In this document: piece after piece, positions 30,568-40,794 of the stretch
Numbering within the stretch: position 1 is the first letter of the stretch
Layout of the letters: each line of letters begins with the position of its first letter
Assembly: GCA_963700865.1 (NCBI GenBank)
Contig: CAVOZC010000018.1
Coordinates: 1-64,000 of the forward strand
Direction: 5' to 3'
DNA: 64,000 nt
Source of the DNA: CAVOGJ01 sp963700865
GTDB taxonomy: Bacteria; Planctomycetota; Planctomycetia; Pirellulales; Pirellulaceae
The notes under the pieces: generated by a model
Told to the model about the DNA's origin: nothing
The model's input: the letters and a program-made list of their open reading frames with translations, nothing else
Database searches by the model: none
Position numbers and translations under genes: made by a program

Positions 30568-32199
30568 TTACTCCGCCATCAATTCCCCTTGCGAGGCACG
30601 CACCGCTTCGCCGATGGCTCGCAGGACCCCTTCGGCAATTTCCAAGCGGGAAGCCAAGCCTTTGTCGATGGGTTTCGAGCGGGCCACGATGTGATCGTCG
30701 GAAGCACTTTCCAGGGCAGCCACGAAGGCAGCGAGGCCGTCGTTCTCCTCGTCAAATTGCCGGAAGTACTTGGCAAGCGGCGTGAGGGCGACTTGGAATT
30801 CGTAAGGGAGTGCCGCCTGTTCGTTACTCGACCCGTCGATCGCCTTGCGGAGTGCCTGATCGGCATTCGCACCGGCGGCGACGTAGGCGCTTTCACTGGC
30901 GATGCCAATGACCAGATCGAGTCTGTCCCCGATAATGTCGCGGGCCTCGTCCTTGTCTTCTGGCACCGCGACCGACACCCGATGGAAGCGGACTCCTGCG
31001 TGCTGGTCGTAGGCGAGGTCAAACTTTGGAGCCTCTGGGTCCGAGCTCGCGGAGGCCGCCAGCTTCTTGATCGCGGTCTCGATCTTGCCGCCATTGACGA
31101 CCTGCATGCCGCTGACCCAGGTCATTTTCCCGTCGTCGACACTCAACGAGCCGGCCAGATCAAACTGGCCGCCCTGAATCGTATCGGACATGACCTCGAC
31201 GAGCACTCCGGCGAGTTCCTTGATGGTCTTGCGCATCTGCTCGTTGGTGATGTCATCCGAATCGTCGATGGCGTCATTCATCATCGACTTGGAATTCTTC
31301 AGCAACGTCGACGTGGCTGCGACATCTTCATCGAGCATGGTTGTGGACGAGTTGAAGGAGAGCGCCGCGGCTTTGCTGCAGAAGCCGGCAAAATGTGTCT
31401 TCACGTCCTTGAAGGTCGACATCTGACGGGCCACCTTGGTCCCATCGACAGCGGTGATCACTGAATCGCCCACAATTTTCTTCCCGGCGGCATCAATCTT
31501 GAAACCGAGCGTGATCTGATCGATTCCTTTCATCAGCGATTCCATTTGCTTGATCTGGTTCTCAATCATGCCGCGTTGCTGGGCCGTCTCCTCGTTATCC
31601 GGCAGATTCTCCAGTTGCATGGAGACCCCCTCCTTGAGCTGCTCCAACGCCATCTCGCGATACTCCTGCGGGACATTCTGCACGAAGGCCCTGATCGAGA
31701 GGTCGTAGGTGGTGTTCAATCCTTGCAGCAGCTTGATCGGATCCGACGGCAACGCGGCCAAGTCATCCACCGATTGGGCAATGAAGGCCCATCCCGCCTG
31801 CTCTTTCACATAGATCGGGGCCGGCCCCGAGAGCTCGAGGATACCGTCCCCGGCGTCCTCTGGTTCGCCCACCTGATTTTCCAGACCCGCCAGAAACTCG
31901 CTAAGATCCTTCACGGGAACAATTCCCATGGGTTGGAAACCCTCACCATTGGTTCTTAGCATGAACCCGATGGGGCGGCTGGCATCCAATCCTTCCGAGT
32001 ACTGGCCCGCGAACATGGTGGTCATCTGACCGTATTCGGCGAATCCGAGTGCCTCGGCGATGTAGCTGATATCACCCATCATCTCCTCCAGGGCCGAGGT
32101 GGAAACCAGCAGGACAGGCTTGTCTTCCGCGGCAAGTGGCTGGCCGAGCGCGAACCAGCTGAGCACGACCAAGGCAACGCTATGGACACCAGTCTTCAT
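30568..32199 (-). CDS. Secreted hypothetical protein (543 aa)
   Basis: Starts MKTGVHSVALVVLSWFALGQ with a Sec signal peptide likely cleaved after PLAAEDK. ATG 32199 is preceded by GGAGAG, which excludes the longer open frame. The body is acidic and probably helical plus strand, with repeated-looking halves (LRTNGEGFQPMGIVPVKDLS; KFDLAYDQHAGVRFHRVSVA) and a DSDD-rich patch. It lacks Cys pairs and known catalytic motifs. Similar large secreted proteins of unknown role are common in planctomycetes. I do not recognise it further. Confidence 0.65.
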   Translation of the reverse strand: MKTGVHSVALVVLSWFALGQPLAAEDKPVLLVSTSALEEMMGDISYIAEALGFAEYGQMTTMFAGQYSEGLDASRPIGFMLRTNGEGFQPMGIVPVKDLSEFLAGLENQVGEPEDAGDGILELSGPAPIYVKEQAGWAFIAQSVDDLAALPSDPIKLLQGLNTTYDLSIRAFVQNVPQEYREMALEQLKEGVSMQLENLPDNEETAQQRGMIENQIKQMESLMKGIDQITLGFKIDAAGKKIVGDSVITAVDGTKVARQMSTFKDVKTHFAGFCSKAAALSFNSSTTMLDEDVAATSTLLKNSKSMMNDAIDDSDDITNEQMRKTIKELAGVLVEVMSDTIQGGQFDLAGSLSVDDGKMTWVSGMQVVNGGKIETAIKKLAASASSDPEAPKFDLAYDQHAGVRFHRVSVAVPEDKDEARDIIGDRLDLVIGIASESAYVAAGANADQALRKAIDGSSNEQAALPYEFQVALTPLAKYFRQFDEENDGLAAFVAALESASDDHIVARSKPIDKGLASRLEIAEGVLRAIGEAVRASQGELMAE

Positions 32200-32393
32200 C
32201 AAAGCTCTCCTGAGAAAAAAGTTGTGGCCTGTCGCGACGCATCTGAGATGGCACGCCGTCACGTCGATCTTGGCTGAAGGGGAAACCGCCTCACGGACGT
32301 TGGCGACAACCGTTGAGGATCGGTGGCACCCATGACGACTTAACAGCGACAGTGGAAAGGCGGCAAGCTCCAAGGCACGTCCTGATATAGGCC

Positions 32394-32615
32394 CTAGCGC
32401 TCCCGATAGGTGATTCGACCCTTGGTAAGATCATAGGGGGAAAGCTCCACGCGCACGCGATCACCTGGAACAATGCGAATGAAGTGCTTCCGCATTTTTC
32501 CAGCCACATGGGCCATGACGACTGGTCCATCGTCGAGTTGCACGCGAAATCGCGTATTTGCCAGCGCTTGGGTAACAACGCCCTCGACTTCGAGCGCTTC
32601 TTCTTTATTCCCCAC
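32394..32615 (-). CDS. infA: Translation initiation factor IF-1, GTG start
   Basis: A 73-residue OB-fold protein that binds the ribosomal A site during initiation. The sequence MGNKEEALEVEGVVTQAL continues to FRVQLDDGPVVMAHVAGKMR and RIVPGDRVRVELSPYDLTKG, ending RITYRER, which is nearly full consensus for IF-1. The GTG at 32615 is chosen because it gives the family length (72-73) and has GGAGG six bases upstream; the longer frame would add 11 unrelated residues. A hairpin with a T run lies just before the ribosome-binding site. Confidence 0.95.
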   Translation of the reverse strand: MGNKEEALEVEGVVTQALANTRFRVQLDDGPVVMAHVAGKMRKHFIRIVPGDRVRVELSPYDLTKGRITYRER

Positions 32616-32628
32616 ACAAACCTCCAAT

Positions 32629-32658
32629 AAAAAAACGGCCCGGCACACTGCTGTGCCG
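32629..32658 (-). terminator. Terminator-like hairpin in the infA leader
   Basis: On the minus strand cggcaca-gcag-tgtgccg (32658-32641) is followed by ggccg and seven T (32635-32629), directly before the infA ribosome-binding site. It has the form of an intrinsic terminator, and since no minus-strand gene lies upstream it may be an attenuator of infA. Confidence 0.5.
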
Positions 32659-32818
32659 TAATCCGAATCGTAACGTCTGGCCCGCGTTCGTCCAGATCAA
32701 CTGCCCCCGACGGTCCATTTAAGTGTATATTCCGCCAGGCCCGGACGGCCAGGAGAGCGGGTTTTTCGCCAGGGGGAGGCGTGATGACGATCCAACAGGC
32801 AGGCGGCGGAGGAGCCGC

Positions 32819-34204
32819 ATGAAGCCGGCCCGCCACCTTTCGAATCGCGATTGTATTTCGCTGATTGTCGGCATTATTGTGGGTGCCGGCATCTTCGAAA
32901 CCAGCCCGATGGTGGCGGGATTGGCCGGCTCCCCACTGAGGTTGGTCCTGATCTGGGTGGCCGGGGGAGTCCTGGCGATCGCGGGAGCCCTCAGTTATGC
33001 CGAGCTGGTAACGGCCTTTCCCGACGTGGGCGGAGACTTTTCGTATCTCCGCCGCTGCTACGGCCGCCGCGTATCGTTTTTGTTCGCTTGGTGCGATTTC
33101 TTTATTATTCGGCCCTGCAACCTGGGAATGATGGCTTACGTCGGGGCCCGCTACGCGGTCAAACTCGTCCCGTCCCTGACTTCCCTGGGAGGCTTTGCCG
33201 GCTACGCCCTGGCCTCGGTACTGGTCCTGGGAATCATCCACTGCCTGGGCCTGCGGCCAACGGTAGGGACATTGCATGCATTTTCCACGGTAAAAGTGCT
33301 CGGATTGGCCGCGGTCATTGCGACCGCCAGCGCCTTGGTGGCCACCGGCAACGGGGCCGCGGCCGAATCGTTGACTTGGCAGCCCGAGCCGGGCCTGACG
33401 GCCAATCTGTCGCTGGCCATGATCCTCACGCTTTTCACCTACGGTGGCTGGGCCGAGGTCTCGTTCGTCGCAGGTGAGATCCGCGATCCCCAGCGCAACG
33501 CGGCCAAATCACTGATGACGGGCGTTTCACTGGTCACCGCCATTTACGTTGCGTTTAACATCGCCGTGCTGCTCGCCTTGGGGCGCACGGGCTTTGCGAA
33601 TTCACCCGCTGTGGCACACGAAATCGTGGAGCGGATGTTCGGCAGCAGTGGGGCTCGGCTGGTTGATGTCTTGATCTGCCTGTCCTGCCTCGGCGCGATG
33701 CATGGCACCATGCTCTCCGGATCGCGGCTCTACTCCGCCTGGGGTAACCAGAGCCGCTTATTTCGCTGGCTGGCCGCCTGGCACCCGATGCGACAATCGC
33801 CGACGCGGGCGGTCATTCTGCAAACCCTGGTCGCCGCCTTCATCGTCCTGGCGTTTGGCCCGGACGACCGGGCATTCGAGCGGTTGATCCGCTATTCAAC
33901 GCCCTTCTACTGGAGTTTCTTTTCGCTGGTTGCCTTGACCGTGTTTCTTCTCCGCCAGCCGCGGACGACGGCGACCGACTATCGCTGCCCCGGCCATCCT
34001 GGGCCGGCACTGCTGCTGCTGTGCTCCTCCCTCTGGCTCGCCTGGTCCAGCATCACTTATGCGATGACGACGACCACGGAACTCACCCCACCTGCCGCCT
34101 GGGTGCTGCTGGTCCCGACGGCGGGAATCGTGGCCAGCTTGTGTGATCGGGCCGTCCAGAGCCCTGCGACGACCGCCCGGGGATCCGGCGGCGCAGAAAA
34201 ATAG
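32819..34204 (+). CDS. APC-superfamily amino acid permease
   Basis: A 461-residue transporter with 12 or so transmembrane helices. The N-terminal family signature is present: SLIVGIIVGAGIFETSPMVA (the unwound helix 1 glycine motif), ALSYAELVTAFPDVGGDFSY in helix 3, and FTYGGWAEVSFVAGEIRDPQ in helix 6. This is the pattern of the amino acid/polyamine/organocation antiporter class. Substrate cannot be deduced. ATG 32819 has a GGAGG-type site; the 32-residue upstream extension is charged and not family-like. It diverges from infA. Confidence 0.82.
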   Translation: MKPARHLSNRDCISLIVGIIVGAGIFETSPMVAGLAGSPLRLVLIWVAGGVLAIAGALSYAELVTAFPDVGGDFSYLRRCYGRRVSFLFAWCDFFIIRPCNLGMMAYVGARYAVKLVPSLTSLGGFAGYALASVLVLGIIHCLGLRPTVGTLHAFSTVKVLGLAAVIATASALVATGNGAAAESLTWQPEPGLTANLSLAMILTLFTYGGWAEVSFVAGEIRDPQRNAAKSLMTGVSLVTAIYVAFNIAVLLALGRTGFANSPAVAHEIVERMFGSSGARLVDVLICLSCLGAMHGTMLSGSRLYSAWGNQSRLFRWLAAWHPMRQSPTRAVILQTLVAAFIVLAFGPDDRAFERLIRYSTPFYWSFFSLVALTVFLLRQPRTTATDYRCPGHPGPALLLLCSSLWLAWSSITYAMTTTTELTPPAAWVLLVPTAGIVASLCDRAVQSPATTARGSGGAEK

Positions 34205-34335
34205 CCCGGCGCGTCAGAGCTGGATGAACAGTTGCCGAACGCGACGGGCTACGTTGGTGTCGATTTACCGCACGACTTATTCGTGACGAGCTGGACGGGA
34301 TGACGCCGAACTCGTCGCCTCAAGAACTCGCTTCC

Positions 34336-34671
34336 CTAGGCCCGCTTATCGGTCCAGGCCCAAACCTGCAGGCAAATCCCCAGCAGACCCAAGCCGAAAC
34401 CGGCATAACGAATCATGGCCTTTTTTCTCTTTTGAGCCTCCGCCGCCGCCACCAGTTGCCGTCGCATGTCGCCCAGTCTTTCCAACTTGGCTTCACGCTC
34501 CGGGTCCACGCGACGTGTCGGCTGATGCACGGAGGTCAGCAGCGTCGAGAACTCCTCCTCCTGCGTTTCCGTCAGTTTGGCCTCGTCACCGACCTTGTTG
34601 CCGACGAAGGCGGAAGCAACGATGGCCCCCAGGCCAAGCAGCAACAGGACAGCAGCGATCGTACTCTTCAT
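34336..34671 (-). CDS. Small membrane protein (111 aa)
   Basis: Has two hydrophobic segments, residues about 4-24 (TIAAVLLLLGLGAIVASAFV) and 88-105 (IRYAGFGLGLLGICLQVWAW), joined by a charged helical region (TETQEEEFSTLL, REAKLERLGDMRRQL). It probably spans the membrane as a hairpin. It lies 19 bp downstream of the DUF1559 gene on the same strand and may be co-expressed. I do not recognise a function. Confidence 0.55.
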   Translation of the reverse strand: MKSTIAAVLLLLGLGAIVASAFVGNKVGDEAKLTETQEEEFSTLLTSVHQPTRRVDPEREAKLERLGDMRRQLVAAAEAQKRKKAMIRYAGFGLGLLGICLQVWAWTDKRA

Positions 34672-34690
34672 TTTCTTTTCCCTCAGCTCT

Positions 34691-35848
34691 TTATTGGAGA
34701 TACTCGTTGATTTCGAGCGGCTGACCGTCGCGGGCCGCGACCATCAAACCAAGAGCCACGGGATCAATATCATCCGAAATGAAACCGACGTGACCATCCA
34801 ACGCCACCCCATTGACTCCACCGGTATGCCGGCTGCGCGGCGATGCCGAAGCGAAACCCGAACCTCGACCGGTGTAGTTCTGGCACGGCATGCCCACCAG
34901 CTGCGCCGAGGACGGCAGGGTGCCGGTGCAACCACGAATCTGGTCGACCACAATGTCGTTAGGCGAACTGAGCGTGATCTGCTTGTTCGGCAACTGCGTC
35001 AAGTAGGCTGGCTGCGAGGCATCCGGAAAGTACGTATCCTTCAACGCGTTCGGATCGGAACAAACGTTTGGATCGCAGTGGAGGTCGAGCGACAGGATGG
35101 AAGCGCCGGCCCAAGGAAGAGCCCATGTGCCGCGGACGTCACGCTCGTCGGAGTTCGCGCGAACCTCCGTGACCGCCAAGGTCTTTGTCGTGCCGTCTTT
35201 CACCTTGCGGAGCGACTGGCCTTTCGGCGTACCCGGAGCGAACCCACCCAAAGCTCCTGCGTAGAACTCTTCGTGCTCGGTGTGCACCGGACTGGTGTAG
35301 GCCGCGTAATTCCCCTTGGCCAGGTAAACATTTCCGAACTTATAGAAACGGTTCGTCGTGGAATCGGAGGGGCAGACCAGTGTGTTGAGCACCTGAGCCA
35401 TCGGAGCACTAAATGGATCCGCGGGATTCAACCCCGTTTGCCTCAGGATATCGTGGCCGTTCGGATTGGCCGGATCGTACGTCATGTCGAACTGGTCAAA
35501 GATCGCCGATTCTTCCATGAACGGAAGCACGGCAATGATCCAGCTGAACTTCTTTCCCTTTTCCGGATTGTAGGTGCCGTGCGAGAATCGCTGGGAAGCC
35601 GGTTCGTTGCTCACGTCGGCGACCCAACCGCCCGCGGGGAGCACCTTGTTCGCGGACTCGTAATTGGCAATCGCCAAGCCCATTTGCTTGAGCGCGTTCG
35701 TGCACTGGATACGGCGAGCCGCCTCGCGTGCCTGTTGAACCGCCGGCAACAGAAGCGCCACCAAAATGCCAATGATGGCGATCACCACGAGTAACTCGAC
35801 GAGCGTAAAGCCCCGAGCTCGAAATACCTTCCGCATGTCTCGAATCAT
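34691..35848 (-). CDS. DUF1559 pseudopilin-like protein
   Basis: A 385-residue protein with a type IV pilin-like leader, RKVFRARGFTLVELLVVIAI, cleaved after Gly with Glu at +5, then a hydrophobic helix and the DUF1559 body (LLPAVQQAREAARRIQCTNA, LPFMEESAIFDQFD, CPSDSTTN, and the C-terminal SRHTGGVNGVALDGHVGFIS). This is the large family expanded in planctomycetes; the individual roles are mostly unknown, but a surface or pseudopilus location is expected. ATG 35848 has AGGAG six bases upstream. Confidence 0.9.
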   Translation of the reverse strand: MIRDMRKVFRARGFTLVELLVVIAIIGILVALLLPAVQQAREAARRIQCTNALKQMGLAIANYESANKVLPAGGWVADVSNEPASQRFSHGTYNPEKGKKFSWIIAVLPFMEESAIFDQFDMTYDPANPNGHDILRQTGLNPADPFSAPMAQVLNTLVCPSDSTTNRFYKFGNVYLAKGNYAAYTSPVHTEHEEFYAGALGGFAPGTPKGQSLRKVKDGTTKTLAVTEVRANSDERDVRGTWALPWAGASILSLDLHCDPNVCSDPNALKDTYFPDASQPAYLTQLPNKQITLSSPNDIVVDQIRGCTGTLPSSAQLVGMPCQNYTGRGSGFASASPRSRHTGGVNGVALDGHVGFISDDIDPVALGLMVAARDGQPLEINEYLQ

Positions 35849-36001
35849 ATCTAACTCCTGTTCATCCAGCTTGCAAATGAAACACCAACGAGTATTCGGG
35901 TATGAAGCCTGCTCTCATTGTTCGCTGTCTTAACCTGCCGTTCACGTATGCCCGGCAATCTTACGTTGTAACACCTGCGGGAATGTTCGTCGAGATTCCT
36001 G

Positions 36002-37135
36002 TCAGGCATTCCCGGCCGAGAATGTAAACACTTTTTCCAATTTTCTCTCGCCAATCGCGACCATTACGGCTCGATCCAGCCCCAACGCCACGCCCGTTGT
36101 GGGGGGAAATCCGGACCGCATGGCGTCGAGAAGCCGATTTTCCTCCGGCAGGGCTGGTTTACCCGCAGCCCGGCGCTGCTGATTCGTCAATGAAATTCTG
36201 CGCTTCAATTCTTCCGCATCCGTGAGTTCATGGTAGCCGTTGGCCAGTTCGACACCCCGAAAGTACAGCTCGAACCGTTCCGCCACGTCCCCCTGCGCGT
36301 CGGAACGCACCTTGGCGAGGGCCGCCTGACTGGCTGGGAAGTCGTACACGATCACTGGCTGCTCCGCGGCCAGGCCCGGTTGTACCCCATGAGACCACAA
36401 CAAATCGAGCAGATCGTCCCGCGCGTCGCCGCCGGTGGTTGTTCGCAGGTCCGCCGCGCGGGCCAGCAGTTCGCCGTCGGCGGCGGTGTGCGGATCGCAG
36501 CCCCAGACGCTCGCGAAGGCGTCTTGATAGGACACTTGGGTGGAGGCACCCGCGGCAAAAAAATCGGCCGCGAAGTCGGACAACAACTGCATGCCTTGCT
36601 GCATGTCGTCTCCGACGCGGTACCATTCCAACATGCTGAATTCGATATTATGCAGGAGGCCCTGCTCCGCCGCGCGGAAGGCCGGCGTAATCTGATAAAT
36701 GGCATCCGCCCCGGCGGCGACCAGCCGCTTCATGTGGAATTCGGGCGAGGTTTGCAGGAAGGACTGCCGCCCTTGCCCGGGTCGTCGAGGATCGTCGTAG
36801 AGCGTGACCAGCAGGGGATCGAGGTGCAAATCCACGACCGTATCGCTGGAAAGTACGGGGGTCGTCACCTCGAAGAATCCGCGGCGGTCGAAGAAAGCGC
36901 GGACTCGGCGTAGGCAGTCGGCTCGACGCCGTAAGGTCTCGATGGAGGCGGTCGGTCGCCAAGCCGCTGGCGCCGAAGGCTTGGCAGACGGATGCGAGTT
37001 CGGCGGGTGTGCCAAAGGAGTCAACAAGCTGGGGACTTTCGGGGGCAGCGGATGGCGGGAAAACCAGCCGACAAATAATACGCGAACGATGGGATGGCCA
37101 TGAGTTCCCACCAGCCGGGCGGGCACTTCGCCCAT
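36002..37135 (-). CDS. epmA: EF-P beta-lysyl ligase EpmA (GenX/PoxA, class II LysRS-like)
   Basis: Attaches (R)-beta-lysine to EF-P Lys34. It resembles the catalytic domain of class II lysyl-tRNA synthetase without the anticodon-binding domain: motif 1 region LRRVRAFFDRRGFFEVTTPV, motif 2 region SFLQTSPEFHMKRL and FSMLEWYRVGDD, and motif 3 TGVALGLDRAVMVAIG. The core begins at PTASIETLRRRADCL, so the first 50 or so residues of the open frame (MGEVPARLVGTHGH onward) are probably upstream sequence and the true start is nearer 36970, with an unresolved non-ATG codon. It follows efp on the same strand, beside epmB. Confidence 0.88.
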   Translation of the reverse strand: MGEVPARLVGTHGHPIVRVLFVGWFSRHPLPPKVPSLLTPLAHPPNSHPSAKPSAPAAWRPTASIETLRRRADCLRRVRAFFDRRGFFEVTTPVLSSDTVVDLHLDPLLVTLYDDPRRPGQGRQSFLQTSPEFHMKRLVAAGADAIYQITPAFRAAEQGLLHNIEFSMLEWYRVGDDMQQGMQLLSDFAADFFAAGASTQVSYQDAFASVWGCDPHTAADGELLARAADLRTTTGGDARDDLLDLLWSHGVQPGLAAEQPVIVYDFPASQAALAKVRSDAQGDVAERFELYFRGVELANGYHELTDAEELKRRISLTNQQRRAAGKPALPEENRLLDAMRSGFPPTTGVALGLDRAVMVAIGERKLEKVFTFSAGNA

Positions 37136-37253
37136 GGCTCGCTCATTTCCCAGGACCGCAGTGGCATCCTTCGCTGAGCGTCGGGCACCACATCCGGCCC
37201 TTCAACCAGATGCGATGCGTTGCCGAAGGTGCCGCGGCCGCCGAGGATCTATC

Positions 37254-37823
37254 TCAGGAGCGAACACGTTCGACGTAGGCTGCCGTACGTGTATCAATTT
37301 TGAGGACATCGCCGATTTCGATGAAGGAAGGTGCCTGGAATTCCGCGCCGGTTTCCACCTTGCAGGGCTTGGTCACGTTAGTGGCGGTGTTCCCCTTGGC
37401 ACCCGGCTCGCAGTATTCCACCTTCAACTCCACGTGATTGGGGGGGCTCATCGTAATCGGTTGATTGTTGAACAAGGTCATATGGCAATCCATATTTTCC
37501 TTGAGATACCGCCAATTGTCATCAACCTGTTCGGCCGTCAGCTCATACTGCTCGTACGTCTTGTTATCCATGAATACGAAGGTATCGCCTTGACGGTAAA
37601 GAAACTGCGTGTCAATTTCCTCGACATCGGCCGACTCGAGCGACTCGCCCCCTTTGTAGGTCCGATCGAGGACGGTATTGCGAATCAGATTCCGCAGCTT
37701 GCATTTATAAAAAGCGTTTCCCTTGCCCGGCTTCACGAAATTGCATTCGATCATCAGATAGGGATCGCCGTCGATCTGAACCTTGAGTCCTTTGCGAAAA
37801 TCGCTGGTATTATAAGTTGCCAC
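37254..37823 (-). CDS. efp: Elongation factor P with beta-lysylation site
   Basis: Rescues ribosomes stalled at polyproline. Starting at GTG 37823 it gives MATYNTSDFRKGLKVQIDGD, 189 residues, the normal length. The modification loop is NFVKPGKGNAFYK with Lys34 between Gly33 and Gly35, the form lysylated by EpmA (not the Arg32 rhamnosylated form). The GTG has GAAGG nine bases upstream; the 18 extra residues of the longer frame are not family-like. The neighbour order efp-epmA (minus) and epmB (plus, start 32 bp away) is a complete modification set. Confidence 0.93.
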   Translation of the reverse strand: MATYNTSDFRKGLKVQIDGDPYLMIECNFVKPGKGNAFYKCKLRNLIRNTVLDRTYKGGESLESADVEEIDTQFLYRQGDTFVFMDNKTYEQYELTAEQVDDNWRYLKENMDCHMTLFNNQPITMSPPNHVELKVEYCEPGAKGNTATNVTKPCKVETGAEFQAPSFIEIGDVLKIDTRTAAYVERVRS

Positions 37824-37854
37824 CCGTTGCTGCCTTCTCAAATGGGGTTGTTGT

Positions 37855-38901
37855 GTGAGCCATCTCGAAGCGGGCATTTTATCGGCAAACTCCGCCGCTG
37901 TCCCTAGCAGTGCCGCGTCCGCCGGGGATGTTTGGAAACAGTCGATGCGGCTGGCCCTGCGGGACGTGGCCGCCTTGCGCGCCTACGTGGGGCTCGCCCC
38001 GCCCGCCGGCCGCGCGGCGTGGCGGGCGGCCGACGACTTTCCGGTCTTCGTGCCGCGCGAATTCGCCGACCGCATGACGCCGGGGGATGCGGACGACCCC
38101 CTGCTCCGCCAGGTGCTGCCGGTAGCCGCCGAACGACACAAGCTCCCCGGCTATACGACCGATCCGGTGGGCGATCTGGCCGCCCACACGCGCGCCGGGG
38201 CACTCACAAAATACGAGGGGCGAGCCCTGCTGGTCGTCACCGGGACCTGTGCCGTCCATTGCCGCTACTGTTTTCGCCGCCACTTTCCCTACGAACAGCG
38301 TCCAGCGGGACTGAGCGGGTGGCAACCGACGCTCGACGCCCTGGCCGCCGATCCGCAACTGGAAGAGGTCCTGCTGAGCGGGGGCGATCCGCTCACCCTC
38401 GCGGACGATTGGTTAGAAGCCCTGGCGGAGCAGTTGAGCCAGATCCCGCACCTCCGGCGGCTGCGGATTCACACTCGGCTGCCCATCCTGATCCCCAGCC
38501 GCGTCAACGATCGGCTGCTGGCCTGGATCCGCCGCAGCCGACTGCGGACGATCTTGGTCGTGCACGCCAACCATCCCCAGGAGCTGGGGCCGGATGTCCG
38601 CGGGTCTCTCGAACGACTCGTGGCCGCCGGCATTCCCACGCTCAATCAATCGGTCTTATTACGCGGGATCAACGACCGTACCTCAACCCTGGTCGAATTG
38701 AGTCGGCGGCTGATCGACGCCGGCGTGATGCCGTATTACCTGCACCAGCTCGATCGGGTCCAAGGGGCGGCCCATTTCGAGGTCCCGGTCGCGCGGGGCC
38801 GTCAACTGGTGGCAGCCATGCGCCGCTCCCTGCCGGGTTACGCCGTGCCACGCTTCGTGGTGGAGGAAGCGGGGGCGACGAGCAAGACCGTGCTGGCGTG
38901 A
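37855..38901 (+). CDS. epmB: EF-P (R)-beta-lysine synthase: lysine 2,3-aminomutase EpmB
   Basis: Radical SAM, PLP-dependent aminomutase making (R)-beta-lysine for EpmA. The cluster motif is CAVHCRYCFRRHFPYE (Cys132, Cys136, Cys139), and flanking EpmB/YjeK blocks are present: DPLLRQVLPVAAE, SGGDPLTLADDWLEAL, RLRIHTRLPILIPSRV, TLNQSVLLRGINDRTSTLV and MPYYLHQLDRVQGAAHFEVP with the PLP-type end. At 348 residues it matches E. coli EpmB (about 342), not the longer catabolic KamA. GTG 37855 is the start used; the first 40 residues are variable. It diverges from efp. Confidence 0.92.
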   Translation: MSHLEAGILSANSAAVPSSAASAGDVWKQSMRLALRDVAALRAYVGLAPPAGRAAWRAADDFPVFVPREFADRMTPGDADDPLLRQVLPVAAERHKLPGYTTDPVGDLAAHTRAGALTKYEGRALLVVTGTCAVHCRYCFRRHFPYEQRPAGLSGWQPTLDALAADPQLEEVLLSGGDPLTLADDWLEALAEQLSQIPHLRRLRIHTRLPILIPSRVNDRLLAWIRRSRLRTILVVHANHPQELGPDVRGSLERLVAAGIPTLNQSVLLRGINDRTSTLVELSRRLIDAGVMPYYLHQLDRVQGAAHFEVPVARGRQLVAAMRRSLPGYAVPRFVVEEAGATSKTVLA

Positions 38902-39067
38902 CGGCGGGAGACCGGGCAAGGCGTGTACGGCAGCACGCCCGGGGCGAGCCGCAAATTTCGGTTAACCGTTAGCCGCAGGCGTACGCGAACCCGCTCATCA
39001 CGGCGAGCCCCTCATCATGCGAAAGCCACAGGCGGCTTGAATCTCATCAACTTGTAAAAAATGCGGG

Positions 39068-40374
<1,307 letters not shown>

Positions 40375-40378
<4 letters not shown>

Positions 40379-40659
40379 GCCTGTATTTCAACACCCTTCC
40401 AAAAGGCGACATGCCCCTTGATATTGGCCGCCTCAGGCTTGGGATCGGCATAGTACCAGGCGGCCTGTTCGTTCACCTTGTCGGCGACCACGAGGTCATA
40501 ATAGTTGGCCGTTCCCTTCCAGCCACAGACCGTCGTGTGGGGACTCTCTTGAAAACATTCGCGGCGGAGCGATGCTGCGGGAAAGTAATGATTTCCCTCG
40601 ACCAGCTTGGTGGCATCGCTCTCCGCCACCACGACCCCGTTCCAGATTGCCTTGGGCAT
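40375..40659 (-). CDS. DUF427 family protein
   Basis: A 94-residue protein with the DUF427 pattern: MPKAIWNGVVVAESDATKLV, EGNHYFPAASLRRECF, TTVCGWKGTANYYDLVV and AAWYYADPKPEAANIKGHVA. The fold is a small beta-barrel; family function is unknown. It sits between the importer genes and egtB on the same strand, and the ATGA overlap with egtB points to coordinated expression, so a link to ergothioneine metabolism is reasonable but unproved. Confidence 0.88.
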
Positions 40660-40794
40660 GAGTGATCCTCTCGGTGCTCATTGGTCCGTTACGACCGCCC
40701 GCGCGGTCTGTGGCCAGGGTACCCGCATTCGCGACCGGGTCGCAACATACCCTGCGGTGGTACAGGTCGGTGGATGGCAAGGGTGCGGGATGGC

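Noticed and set aside
34577..35794. 405-codon plus-strand frame over the DUF1559 gene
   Set aside because: Antisense to a clear DUF1559 protein with a prepilin leader and ribosome-binding site.
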